Source: Acidobacteriota bacterium
GTDB taxonomy: Bacteria > Acidobacteriota > Thermoanaerobaculia > Multivoradales > SZUA-115
Assembly (NCBI GenBank): GCA_024277255.1
Contig: JAJRVQ010000197.1
Location: forward strand, 1 to 40,990
DNA: 40,990 nucleotides
Direction of reading: 5' to 3'
A model generated the notes under the pieces. The model searched no databases. It had not been told where the DNA came from and worked only from the letters and a program-made list of their open reading frames with translations. The translations under genes were made by a program, and so were the position numbers. Of this stretch, positions 1 to 8,130 are shown piece after piece; position 1 is the first letter of the stretch; the number at the start of each line of letters is the position of its first letter.

Positions 1-133
1 CTGATTCCGATTCAATCCGACCACCCATTCCGATCCACTTGAACAAGTGGCCGCTTTCGATCGGAATGGATGGCCGCTTTGCGTCGGAATCACTGGCCGG
101 ATTGAATCGGAATCGGTGGTCGGATTCTGTCGG
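1..133. repeat. 23-bp repeat array with inverted arms (possible IS end)
   Basis: Four direct units begin TGGCCG or TGGTCG at 48, 71, 94 and 117, with an exact 23-bp period and a shared TCGGAAT core. Two units in the opposite orientation lie at 23-1 and 37-24; the second lacks about 9 bp. The arms meet at a palindrome, CCACTTG-AA-CAAGTGG (35-50). Multiple short terminal repeats of this type are known at the ends of IS21-family elements, so this may be an abutting pair of IS ends or a relic. No transposase is visible in the window. Bases 134-257 hold nothing recognisable. Confidence 0.6.
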
Positions 134-257
134 TGCAGGCATCATTTCCTGGTGCCAGGCGCACGCGACAGACAGAGTCGGCAGTACTCGCCTTCTCGCC
201 GCATCCCGCATTTGGCCGAGAACCCGAGCTAGGTTGGCCCGCAACCGAGGCCAGTTC

Positions 258-602
258 TCATCCCAGCCCGGCAAGAATTCGCCCGAGCTGGTCCGCAGGC
301 GTCGCCGCCTTGGGCGCGCTCACCACGGTGCCTTCCGCCGGATCGGACCCAGACAATGAAACCTCTGCCTGCACAAAGTCCGCAAGGTCCCGTTCCTCGT
401 TCGCCTCAGATTGAGCGTAGGACCGCACGCGGCGCAGTGTGTCAGTCAGCTCCGAGTCGAGTTCCACCGCCAGCTGCTGCACGTAGCTCTCGACCGCGTC
501 GACCACGAGCCGATTCATGCTAGTACCGGACGCACTGGCGAAGAATCCGATTTTTGTGTGCAGGCCGGGATCGAGCCGGACTTGAAGTGCCTTGCGTGCC
601 AT
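258..602 (-). CDS. Ribbon-helix-helix (Arc/CopG-like) DNA-binding protein, solo antitoxin-like
   Basis: This 114-residue protein opens with a beta strand (KALQVRLDPGLHTKI) followed by two short helices around a GTSMNRLV turn. That is the ribbon-helix-helix fold of Arc/CopG/HicB-type regulators, in which the strand pairs in a dimer to contact DNA. The C-terminal half is acidic and probably flexible, as in antitoxins whose tail covers a toxin. No toxin gene adjoins it: downstream is the repeat array and upstream the inverted-repeat element at 656-792. It may be an orphan antitoxin or a plasmid/IS-borne regulator. An inverted repeat, ATACC-N8-GGTAT, covers its start codon and could be an autoregulatory operator. 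The fold is fairly clear; the biological role is not. Confidence 0.65.
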   Translation of the reverse strand: MARKALQVRLDPGLHTKIGFFASASGTSMNRLVVDAVESYVQQLAVELDSELTDTLRRVRSYAQSEANEERDLADFVQAEVSLSGSDPAEGTVVSAPKAATPADQLGRILAGLG

Positions 603-618
603 ACCATCGCCACGGTAT
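601..618. promoter_or_regulatory. Inverted repeat over the RHH start codon, possible operator
   Basis: ATACC-N8-GGTAT (601-605 and 614-618) overlaps the ATG of the ribbon-helix-helix gene at 600-602. RHH proteins usually repress their own promoters through short inverted repeats, so autoregulation is plausible. The arms are only 5 bp, so chance cannot be excluded. Confidence 0.3.
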
Positions 619-655
619 CAGATCTCCGAAATGATGTCATCTCAGAGTGCAGACT

Positions 656-792
656 GGTGGTGGCTCAGTTTGGCGTCGGGTAGCGGTCGGAGGGCTCCCG
701 CGCCCACCCGCAGCGTAGCGAGGACTTACCTTGGCCCAACGAAACCCACTCGGCGATCGAGGAGGGTCCCGCCGTCAAACTGAGCCACTACC
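656..792. mobile_element. 137-bp non-coding element with 20-bp terminal inverted repeats (MITE-like or IS relic)
   Basis: The left end (656-675) matches the reverse complement of the right end (773-792) at 18 of 20 positions, with the common core GTGGCTCAGTTTG. The interior is not self-complementary and carries no credible gene. The terminal inverted repeats and short length suggest a MITE or the two ends of a deleted insertion sequence. It fills most of the 293-bp gap between the RHH gene and the secreted-protein gene. No target-site duplication is obvious by eye. Confidence 0.5.
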
Positions 793-894
793 GATAGAGG
801 GCATCGGCCGCCGCGCGGAGGCCACGAAACAATCGATCAATACGAAGCAGGCAGAGACAACAACACGGTTAACGAGGCACGACCGGATTCCCCT

Positions 895-1401
895 CTACCG
901 CACCCGCAGCACGGTCACCGGATCGCTCGCCAGGCAGTCGGAGGGTAACTCCATCAGGACATCTCCCTCGTGCAACCGCTCCTTGTTGGGATGCGTGAGG
1001 ACCAGAATGTTGAACTTTTCCCCCGCACCAGCTTTGGCGGAGCCCAGGTAGACCATGCCCTCGAAGGTGCCGTCGCGGCGTACCGAGGTGATCGGAGGCT
1101 GGATCCAGATCCGTGGCGCGGCGTTGAGCGGTGCGACGGCGAGGAAGGGCCACGGCCGGTCGCCCGAGCCGGAGGTGGGAACGCGGCCCTTGACGTAGAT
1201 CAGGCGGCACGGGCCGCTCTCTTTGCAGGAGGTATCCTTACCCGGCCGAGGAATGCGGTCTCCATCCTGGGGTGAGAGAACCACCGGATAGGCGGTGTCG
1301 GCGCTCTCTTCGGCCGCCGCCGGCACCACTGTCAGCCCTGTAGCGAGGCAAAGAGCCAAGGCCAGGAAGACAGCTCTTCGTAGGTTTGTGTTCAGCAACA
1401 T
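895..1401 (-). CDS. Secreted protein of unknown function, third gene of the sigma/anti-sigma operon
   Basis: The 168-residue product has a clear Sec signal peptide (about residues 1-30: hydrophobic LRRAVFLALALCLATGL, then VVPAAAEE), so it should be exported. The mature part has three cysteines (CKESGPC and a later PSDC), so a disulfide is possible. The pattern 'SPQDGDRIP ... G.F ... EGDVLMELP ... VTVLRV' resembles the extracellular domains of the upstream membrane protein, where 'SPNDGD', 'FRQGDRLARRP' and 'VTVVQP' occur in the same order. A strong Shine-Dalgarno (AAGGAGGT) precedes the ATG. The gene starts 52 bp after the upstream stop and is likely the last gene of the operon. I recognise no named family, and the shared-domain claim is my own alignment by eye. 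Confidence 0.7.
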   Translation of the reverse strand: MLLNTNLRRAVFLALALCLATGLTVVPAAAEESADTAYPVVLSPQDGDRIPRPGKDTSCKESGPCRLIYVKGRVPTSGSGDRPWPFLAVAPLNAAPRIWIQPPITSVRRDGTFEGMVYLGSAKAGAGEKFNILVLTHPNKERLHEGDVLMELPSDCLASDPVTVLRVR

Positions 1402-1453
1402 GGAATGACCTCCTTGCTAGTCTTGTGGGTCTTGTGGGTTTTGTTGGTCCTGT

Positions 1454-2848
1454 TTACGGTTGCACCACGGTGACCGGTCCGAGCCAGGTCACCGGTCTGC
1501 CGCTCGCATCTGCGCGCGGCCGTCTGGCCAATCGATCCCCCTGCCGGAAGAGATCGGGATCGAAGGTCAAACCGATGTAGATCTCGTAGCTGTCGCGGCC
1601 GCCGAAGGTTCCCGCCAGCGACAGCTCTTCGCCCGCGGTCACGGCCATGCCGTCTCCTTGCACGTAAAAGGCCCCGGCTCTGGCCGGGCGCACCAGCAGC
1701 GCCGCGTAGGCGCCGTCCACAAAGGCCTTAAAGCGCACCGTATCGACCCCCGAGACGTGCGCCCCGGCTGCCGGCGCGACGATGGTTCCGGCGAAGCGCA
1801 GCTCGATCTCGTGGCGAGTCGCCGTCATCGGCAGATCCTGCCAGGGGATGGTGCCCGAGGGCGGCAGATCGAAGTGATCGCTGCTGATCGCCAACAGGCG
1901 GACGCTACCCTCGCTGGCCTGCCCGGCCAGATCCACCACCTGGCTCAAGGTCATTTCGGCGCCGAAGAGGGGCGGCGGCACGCTGGCCAGGTGACGGTAG
2001 GAGCCGCTCGCCGGATCGAGGACGAGGAGGTACACCGGCGCGGACAAGGCTGCGCCGCGTAGCCGGACCTCGGTCTTGAGGGTGACGAAATCACCGTCAT
2101 TGGGTGAGGCGATCTCCAGGCTGGCGGCGGGCGGGTCGACGAGGATGCCCGGCGGCAGCAACCACAGCTGATGGGTCACGCTCAGCCGCTCCTCGGACAG
2201 AGTCTCCGGACGAACTGCGGGCAGGGTGGAGGGCACCAGACGGACCGTCACCGCGGTGCGCAGCCCCGCACCGGTGACCGGCTCATACCGGTGGGCCAGC
2301 CGCAACCGCGCGAAGCCCTCGCCGCTCACCTCCACCTCGCTGCCGGGATAGATCCGCCCCTCCACGCCGGCAGGACCGTCCGATGGGTCACCCCAATCGA
2401 CGTAGACCTCGGAGATAATCTCTTGGCGCAGACTCAGTGCCACCTCCACCGAACTCTGGCCCGTGGTCGAGAGTCCGACGGTAAACGGCTCGTCGAAGTG
2501 CAGTTCCTCCGCCAGTCGGTCGTACTCCTCCAACAGCTGCCGATAGCGAACGTAGCCGTAACTGAAGCCGGTCAGAAGGACGGCGAGGCAGGCGGCGGCG
2601 GCCAGCCGCCAGACGGGGGTGGGACGGTGGGGTGAGCTGCGCTGCCGGCGGTGGCCTCTCAGCTGCGCCTCACGATCGTCAACAGCGCGAAGCAGAATCT
2701 CGCGGACAACCTCGGGGGTAAATGAATCCTCTTCCCCTGCCGCTACTTTGCGCTCAGCCTCCTCGGCACGGGCCACACGTTCGTTCTCCTCCGCAGCCCA
2801 CAGCAAGCTGCGCAGTTGGCTCTCAGGATCAGGTCGTCGATCTACCAT
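1454..2848 (-). CDS. Single-pass membrane protein, probable anti-sigma-like partner
   Basis: The start is placed at the ATG inside ATGGTAG, where it overlaps the stop of the sigma-like gene. The longer reading frame would run about 85 bp into that gene. The 464-residue product has a charged cytoplasmic N-terminus rich in Glu/Ala (about 1-75), one transmembrane helix (about 78-100, VWRLAAAACLAVLLTG), a short coiled-coil stretch, and a large exported C-terminal region of beta-rich domains. The topology and the coupling to a sigma-like gene fit a membrane-bound anti-sigma factor, but I see no classical zinc-binding anti-sigma motif. Two internal segments (around 'SPNDGDF' and 'APAAGAHV') look like copies of one domain that also forms the secreted protein downstream. 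Confidence 0.6.
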   Translation of the reverse strand: MVDRRPDPESQLRSLLWAAEENERVARAEEAERKVAAGEEDSFTPEVVREILLRAVDDREAQLRGHRRQRSSPHRPTPVWRLAAAACLAVLLTGFSYGYVRYRQLLEEYDRLAEELHFDEPFTVGLSTTGQSSVEVALSLRQEIISEVYVDWGDPSDGPAGVEGRIYPGSEVEVSGEGFARLRLAHRYEPVTGAGLRTAVTVRLVPSTLPAVRPETLSEERLSVTHQLWLLPPGILVDPPAASLEIASPNDGDFVTLKTEVRLRGAALSAPVYLLVLDPASGSYRHLASVPPPLFGAEMTLSQVVDLAGQASEGSVRLLAISSDHFDLPPSGTIPWQDLPMTATRHEIELRFAGTIVAPAAGAHVSGVDTVRFKAFVDGAYAALLVRPARAGAFYVQGDGMAVTAGEELSLAGTFGGRDSYEIYIGLTFDPDLFRQGDRLARRPRADASGRPVTWLGPVTVVQP

Positions 2849-3423
2849 TTTGCACCAGGTCCGTCCTGTATTCGACTCAATTTTCGGCAATACCTCTTGT
2901 AGATGGTATTGAACTCCTTGTCGTTCCAACCCAGATCGATTGCCGCCTCCTTCGGCTCACAACCTGATCGGAGCCGGCGAAAAAGGGTGCGAACCTCAGG
3001 ATCACCGGCGAACTCCCTATCGATCATATCGAGCCGTTCCGTCTCGATTAGCACCTCTTCAGGGCTGGCGGATTGGCTGACCGCCCTCCAGATCTCTTCT
3101 TTGTGTACCTCTCGAATTACATGCGCCCTGTTTCTCCAATGGGAAGAAATGCTCTTCATGGTCTCCTTGAGCATTTTCACCATATCTACCCTCTCATCGG
3201 GCCATCGCCGCGTTCCATCTAAGACCTGACGGATCGCTTCGTTTATCAGATCTCTCTTTTCGTGCCGCGAGGAGTCATCCTTCTTCTTCAACCAGGAAGC
3301 CATTCTCCGGAGCTTCTCGTAGTCGGATGAGTCCAGATTGAAGATGGCTCGCCGAGCTTTCTCCAGCTGATCCATTGGGTTGAACTTCGGTGTAAAGCCA
3401 TCCCCCCCTCCGGTTTTGCTCAT
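2842..3423 (-). CDS. Sigma-70-like (ECF-related) transcription regulator
   Basis: The 193-residue basic protein has two parts. The first includes 'DLINEAIRQVLDGTRRWPDE' and 'LKETMKSISSHWRNR', resembling the region-2-like part of a divergent sigma-70 family. The C-terminal part contains a helix-turn-helix-like segment ('LRSGCEPKEAAIDLGWNDKE') at the place of sigma region 4. The chosen ATG (3423) has AGGAGG 9 nt upstream; two TTG codons just before it are alternatives. It overlaps the next gene, a membrane anti-sigma-like protein, and is divergent from the RCC1 gene, which it may control. Assignment rests on pattern memory, and a non-sigma regulator is possible. Confidence 0.55.
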   Translation of the reverse strand: MSKTGGGDGFTPKFNPMDQLEKARRAIFNLDSSDYEKLRRMASWLKKKDDSSRHEKRDLINEAIRQVLDGTRRWPDERVDMVKMLKETMKSISSHWRNRAHVIREVHKEEIWRAVSQSASPEEVLIETERLDMIDREFAGDPEVRTLFRRLRSGCEPKEAAIDLGWNDKEFNTIYKRYCRKLSRIQDGPGAKW

Positions 3424-3634
3424 CAACAAGGTCCTCCTACTGGTCTATACCGATTAGCAGCCTGGTCGCGGACACCGCAAGAGCGTCACCATTCCTCGCT
3501 GGCAATGTCTGCACCGCTCTCTTAGCTTCAAGGCAATGTCCGCAGGTTACTCCTTCGTCAGCATTGGCCAATGACAGCGGTCAGCATGCAGCGAGATGAT
3601 TCGCTCTGGCCAACCGCTGCGAGGAGAAAGAATC

Positions 3635-6142
3635 ATGTCGAAGAACCCAGCGCCTCCAATCACGAATCCGACCCCACAGCGCCGCTTGCGCGGTCTACCT
3701 CTGTTCATCCTCTGCCTCTGTCTGCTCCTGGCCTCCACCATCCAAGCCGGAGCTCAGGCGATCCTCGAAGTGAGTCTCCGCGGCTCGGGAACCGGAAGCG
3801 TCAAGAGCTACCCGCCGGGGATTTCCTGCGGCGTCGAGTGCACGGCGGATTTCCCTTCCGATACGTACGTGGAACTCTTTCTGCTTCCCGCCCCCGGCTC
3901 TCTCGCCGGAGAGGTCGTTTGCCAGCCCAACACACCGGCGCCGATCGCCGCCGGCATGACCCACTGTGAAGCCACCTTTCACGCCGCTCCCGCCACCTCG
4001 ATGGTGGCCCGCATGGCCGGTGGCAGCCGCCACAGCGTCGCCCTCGACGAGGACGGCGTGGTGTGGACCTGGGGCCGCAACGATTGGGGCGAACTCGGCG
4101 ATGGCATGGGCGGCGATCGACCCTTCCCACGGCCGCTTCACGGCCTGCCACCCATCCGCCAAGTCGCGGCGGCCAACGCCCATACCGCGGCTCTCGACAT
4201 CCAGGGCACAGTTTGGCAATGGGGCAACAACGGCAGCGGCGAACTCGGCCCCGGCCCCAGCCTCGTTTCGATTCCGGAGCTGCTCGCCGATGCACCGCCC
4301 TTCCGCGCTATCGCCGTCGGTTCTTTCACCAACATCGGCTTGACCGAGCACGGCACGGTTTGGACCTGGGGTCCCGACTCGTGGGGCCAGATGGGCGATG
4401 GCCAGCCCGGCGGTAGCTTTCATTCACCGCAACCGGTGGCTGGTCTCGGCAAGGTGGTGGCGATCGCTTCCGGTTCGAGTCACAACCTCGCCTTGCTGTC
4501 CGACGGCACCGTGCGGGCCTGGGGCCACAACGCCGACGGTGAACTCGGCGATGGTAGCTGGGAGGACCGCAGCCGGCCGGTAACGGTGGCCGGCCTCCCC
4601 GAGGTCGTATCCGTGGCCGCTTTCGACCACATTTCGATGGCCATCACCCAGGACGGTCAGCTGTGGGCCTGGGGGCGCAACAGCGACGGCCAGCTCGGTA
4701 TTGGCACCACCGCGCCGGAGAATCTGCCGGTGCCCGTCGCGCTGCCGGAAGGCCCCGTTGTCGCCGTGGCCCTCGGCACCACCCACGCGGCCGCTCTACT
4801 CGCCGACGGCTCGGTGTGGAGCTGGGGCAACGGAGGTGATGGTCAACTGGGCAACGGCAGCTACGACAGCAGCTTCTTGCCGCTTCCGGTACCGGAAATG
4901 GACGACGCCGTGGCCCTCGCCGCCGGCCACAGCCACATTCTGGTGCGACGCCGCAACGGGAGCGTCTGGGGTTGGGGTTCCGACCCGCAAGGCGCCCTCG
5001 GTGACGGCACCGCCAACCACAGCCACAACCGGCCGGTGGCGGCGAGCGGTTTCTCGCTGCGAGGCCCGGCTCGTCTCGCCGCCGGCTACCGGCACAGCTT
5101 GGCCGTCAGCACCGACGGCTTCGTGTGGAGCTGGGGCCGGGACACCAACGGCGAGTTGGGCGACGGCGGCGGCGACCGGACTCAGCCTCAAGTCATCTGG
5201 ACCTACCCGCCGGCTCGCCAGGTATCGGCGGGCAATCAGCACAGTGCCCTGCTCGACATCCATGGTGGAGTCTGGCAATGGGGCAGCGATCTCTTCGGTG
5301 AGCTGGGGATGGGAGACAGCGGCTCGATCGTCAACCTACCGGTACAGCTGATCCTGCCGCCGCTGCGCAGCGTCGCCATCGGATCCTTCGCCAACGCCGG
5401 GATCACCGAAGACGGCAGGGTCTTCACCTGGGGTCCTGACAGCTACGGCCAGCTGGGCGACGGCCAGCCCGGCGGCACCGGCCATCCGCCGCAACAGGTT
5501 GCCGGTCTCAGCGAGGTGATGACGGTCGCCGCCGGCGGCCAGCATGTGCTGGCGCTGCTCGCCGACGGCACCCTGCGCGCTTGGGGTCGCAATTCCTCTG
5601 GAGAGTTGGGTGACGGCACCTTGACCGATCGTAGCCAGCCCGTGGTGGTGGCCGGCTTGCCCGACCTGCAAGCAGTGGTGACCTGCCCGCAACACACCTT
5701 GGCCTTGGGCAGCGACGGCACCGTCTACGCCTGGGGAGACAACACCTACGGCCAGTTGGGCGACGGCACCACTCAGGGACCCAACCCTGTACCGGCATCG
5801 GTGCGGGGAGTGGCCGGCGCGGTGGCCATCGCTTGCGGCTCCCGGCACAGCGTCGCCTTGTTGGCTGACGGCTCGCTGCGCGCCTGGGGACAGGCGGCCG
5901 ACGGTGAACTCGGTAACGGCGAGCGGCTTGACAGCCCGGTACCGGTGCCCGTCTCGTTTCTCGGCGCCATCACCCGCCTCAGTTCCGGCACCTTTCACAC
6001 CCTGGTGGGACGCGCTGACGGTGCCCTTTGGGCGTGGGGCTCCGACGCCCAGGGTCAGCTGGGCGACGGCCAGGCCAGCCACAGCCACGACCTCCCCCAA
6101 CCCGTGGTCGGTCTCAACCTCGAAATGGGTCCCAGCTTCTAG
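3635..6142 (+). CDS. Secreted RCC1-repeat protein with two tandem seven-bladed propellers
   Basis: The ATG at 3635 is chosen because GAGGAG lies 8 nt upstream; an in-frame start at 3596 has no such site. The 835-residue product has a signal peptide (about 1-41, RRLRGLPLFILCLCLLL core). A domain at about 42-120 follows ('GTGSVKSYPPGISCGVEC'), resembling the divergent InlB B-repeat domain of bacterial surface proteins. The rest is 14 RCC1 repeats, each marked by a W-x-W-G-like motif and a GELGDG-type turn. Blades 1-7 (about residues 122-480) correspond in order to blades 8-14 (about 480-835), so a whole propeller has been duplicated. Bacterial RCC1 proteins are often surface or secreted binding proteins; the ligand here is unknown. 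It is divergent from the sigma/anti-sigma operon. Confidence 0.85.
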   Translation: MSKNPAPPITNPTPQRRLRGLPLFILCLCLLLASTIQAGAQAILEVSLRGSGTGSVKSYPPGISCGVECTADFPSDTYVELFLLPAPGSLAGEVVCQPNTPAPIAAGMTHCEATFHAAPATSMVARMAGGSRHSVALDEDGVVWTWGRNDWGELGDGMGGDRPFPRPLHGLPPIRQVAAANAHTAALDIQGTVWQWGNNGSGELGPGPSLVSIPELLADAPPFRAIAVGSFTNIGLTEHGTVWTWGPDSWGQMGDGQPGGSFHSPQPVAGLGKVVAIASGSSHNLALLSDGTVRAWGHNADGELGDGSWEDRSRPVTVAGLPEVVSVAAFDHISMAITQDGQLWAWGRNSDGQLGIGTTAPENLPVPVALPEGPVVAVALGTTHAAALLADGSVWSWGNGGDGQLGNGSYDSSFLPLPVPEMDDAVALAAGHSHILVRRRNGSVWGWGSDPQGALGDGTANHSHNRPVAASGFSLRGPARLAAGYRHSLAVSTDGFVWSWGRDTNGELGDGGGDRTQPQVIWTYPPARQVSAGNQHSALLDIHGGVWQWGSDLFGELGMGDSGSIVNLPVQLILPPLRSVAIGSFANAGITEDGRVFTWGPDSYGQLGDGQPGGTGHPPQQVAGLSEVMTVAAGGQHVLALLADGTLRAWGRNSSGELGDGTLTDRSQPVVVAGLPDLQAVVTCPQHTLALGSDGTVYAWGDNTYGQLGDGTTQGPNPVPASVRGVAGAVAIACGSRHSVALLADGSLRAWGQAADGELGNGERLDSPVPVPVSFLGAITRLSSGTFHTLVGRADGALWAWGSDAQGQLGDGQASHSHDLPQPVVGLNLEMGPSF

Positions 6143-6161
6143 CCCTTTCTGGGCTCTTGGA

Positions 6162-6193
6162 TTCCCCCCGCCGTCTCGTCGCGGCGGGGGGAA
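6162..6193. terminator. Bidirectional hairpin terminator between converging genes
   Basis: A perfect 12-bp stem (6162-6173 with 6182-6193, TTCCCCCCGCCG arm) and an 8-nt loop lie 20 bp after the RCC1 stop and just beyond the stop of the converging NarK-DoxX gene. There is no long T-tract on either strand, so termination may need a factor, but the position between two converging genes supports the role. Confidence 0.75.
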
Positions 6194-6201
6194 GATCCAT
6201 C

Positions 6202-7992
6202 TCAAGCCTCCTGGGGCATTCCGGTCTCCGCCGCCGAAGTGCGCAGCACTTGGTCGATCGAGAAAGTTCCGGCTCCACGCCACAAGAGGAGAAGCAGGGC
6301 GAAGAGGACGAAGAGGGCGAATTGTAGGTTCTGGTTGGCTCCTAGCATCCCCTGGAAGGTATGGACGAAGAAGATCGCGCCGGTCATAACTACGGCGTTG
6401 AGCAGCGCCGACACTCGGGTGGCAAAACCGATCGCCAGGCACACTCCGCCCACCGCGTGGACGAAGACCACGAACCACGAGACCAGGGTCTGCATCTGAC
6501 CCAAACCTCCTCCCATCTGACTCTCGATCGTTGCCATGTTCATGATGAAGTAGACGCCCTTGATTGCCAAGGCGGTCCCCAGGTAGATGCGCAGCATATC
6601 CATCGGACGCAAGGCCGAGACGATGTCCGGCAGTGCCGGGAAGCGGAAGCGCGGCTCTCTGCGCGCCTGATCGGCGTGGCGAAGGGCCAGGGCCTGATCG
6701 TGTTCTAGACGAGCCGCGGCCTCGGCCGCCGGCGAGAAGGTCACCAACAGGGCGAAGAACGAACAGACGAGGACCAGACAGCCCAGGATCAACAAGGCCT
6801 GCGGCCAGGTGAGGGCCTCGGCGCGAAAAAGAAAGCCGGCTGCGACCGCGCCCATATTGCCTCCGGCCCCAACGATGCCGGAGACGGAACCCAAAGCCTT
6901 CTTGTTGATGAACGGCACCACCGAGTAGGTCGCCCCCTCGGACATTTGCACGAAGAGGCTAAAGACGATCATCGAGCCGATGGCCAGAGGCAGAACGGTC
7001 ACCCGCGAGAACAGCACCAGCATCACACCCTCGACCAACAAAGCGAAGAAGAGCCACTTGACCCGCCCTTTCAACCCTTTGTGATGGCCGAACTTATCAC
7101 CGATGATGCCACCCGTGGTGCGGGCGAAAATGTTCATCAGGCCAAAGAGACCAGCGACCAGTCCGGCGGCCTTCAGTCCGAGATCGAAATAATCCCGATA
7201 GTAAAGAGCCGCAACGTTGTTGATCGTCAGTTCAACACCGAAACAGGCCGCATAGACGACGAAGAGCGCCCAGACGCGGCGATCCTTCACCGCCATCATG
7301 AAGGTCCCGTTGGTGTCATTCTTACTGCGCAACTTCCCCTGGGCTCGCAGTTCCTTGAAGTTGCCATCGGGAAGATCGGTAGTAAAGAAGAAGTAGGCCA
7401 CGCCGACAAGGAAACAGACCGCGCCCGCCACTACCATCGACAGACGCCAGCTCCAGAAGTCGCTGTATCCCAGGGCGATAAAAGCAGCAAAAATGAGCGG
7501 CATGATCATCTGCGTCACACCGCCGCCCAGGTTGCCCCAGCCCGCCGAGGTCGCATTGGCGGTGCCGACGACATTGGGAGCAAACATCACCGATGTGTGA
7601 TATTGCGTGATCACAAAGGAGGCGCCGATCACGCCGATACCCAAACGGAAGAGGAGGAAAGAGGTGTAGCTGTGGGCAAAGCCGATGCCCATCACCGGCA
7701 AGGAACCGAAGATCAAGAGGAATGTATAGGTGAGCCGCGGACCGATCCGATCGCAGAGCCAGCCGATGACCAGTCGGGCAATGATGGTGATGGCCACCGA
7801 AGCGATGATGGTATTGCCGATCTGGGTCTTGGTGAGACCTAGTTCATCTCGGACCACCGCCATCAAGGGCGCGATGCCAAACCATGCAAAAAAACAGAGG
7901 AAGAAGGCGAACCAACTCATGTGGAAGGCTCTCATCGGGCGCGTCGCCAGACTGAAGAGCCTGATGTGAGTCGCTTTATTCTGGACGTCCAT
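6202..7992 (-). CDS. narK: NarK1-type nitrate/nitrite transporter fused to a DoxX domain
   Basis: The ATG at 7992 has AGGGAGGT 5 nt upstream; the preceding in-frame TTG is not needed. The 596-residue protein is a 12-helix major facilitator (about 20-440) with the family segment 'NATSAGWGNLGGGVTQM', typical of NarK1/NasA-type nitrate transporters. It continues through a charged linker into a four-helix DoxX domain (about 475-590, from 'MLRIYLGTALAIKGVYF' on). DoxX proteins are small membrane proteins, some being subunits of quinone-linked oxidoreductases such as archaeal thiosulfate:quinone oxidoreductase. The fusion may tie nitrate uptake to the quinone pool. It lies 164 bp after actF, with a structured leader, so it may have its own promoter or be the last gene of the nar-act unit. 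Confidence 0.88.
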   Translation of the reverse strand: MDVQNKATHIRLFSLATRPMRAFHMSWFAFFLCFFAWFGIAPLMAVVRDELGLTKTQIGNTIIASVAITIIARLVIGWLCDRIGPRLTYTFLLIFGSLPVMGIGFAHSYTSFLLFRLGIGVIGASFVITQYHTSVMFAPNVVGTANATSAGWGNLGGGVTQMIMPLIFAAFIALGYSDFWSWRLSMVVAGAVCFLVGVAYFFFTTDLPDGNFKELRAQGKLRSKNDTNGTFMMAVKDRRVWALFVVYAACFGVELTINNVAALYYRDYFDLGLKAAGLVAGLFGLMNIFARTTGGIIGDKFGHHKGLKGRVKWLFFALLVEGVMLVLFSRVTVLPLAIGSMIVFSLFVQMSEGATYSVVPFINKKALGSVSGIVGAGGNMGAVAAGFLFRAEALTWPQALLILGCLVLVCSFFALLVTFSPAAEAAARLEHDQALALRHADQARREPRFRFPALPDIVSALRPMDMLRIYLGTALAIKGVYFIMNMATIESQMGGGLGQMQTLVSWFVVFVHAVGGVCLAIGFATRVSALLNAVVMTGAIFFVHTFQGMLGANQNLQFALFVLFALLLLLWRGAGTFSIDQVLRTSAAETGMPQEA

Positions 7993-8004
7993 CAATACCT
8001 CCCT

Positions 8005-8065
8005 GGGGGGCCGCCCCCGATAGTCTCCAAGTTCTCAAGCCGCCTCCTAGAGTGCTGGAGACTAT
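8005..8065 (-). promoter_or_regulatory. Structured leader of the narK-DoxX gene
   Basis: In the minus-strand leader, a 10-bp perfect inverted repeat (8020-8029 with 8056-8065, ATAGTCTCCA arm) is followed by a very GC-rich hairpin (about 8005-8018). The second hairpin sits directly before the Shine-Dalgarno, which ends 5 nt from the ATG at 7992. Structures here could affect translation or processing of the transcript between actF and narK. No known riboswitch fold was recognised. Confidence 0.35.
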
Positions 8066-8130
8066 GCTCTCAATATTCAATCACTGCCCCATCACGGCGC
8101 TCTTGAAGGCCACGCCGCTGCGATCACCTT

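Noticed and set aside
1417..1450. Short tandem repeat (GTCTTGTGG-type units) between the anti-sigma-like and secreted-protein genes
   Set aside because: Only two to three imperfect units in a short spacer; no evidence of function.
3571..3584. ATGAC-AGCG-GTCAG, a one-mismatch copy of the FNR-type palindrome upstream of the RCC1 gene
   Set aside because: No -10-like hexamer lies at the right distance on either strand, and one half-site is imperfect; probably chance.
6946..7842. 298-codon open frame antisense to narK-DoxX
   Set aside because: Hydrophilic mirror of a membrane protein gene, a common artefact; no ribosome site or family match.
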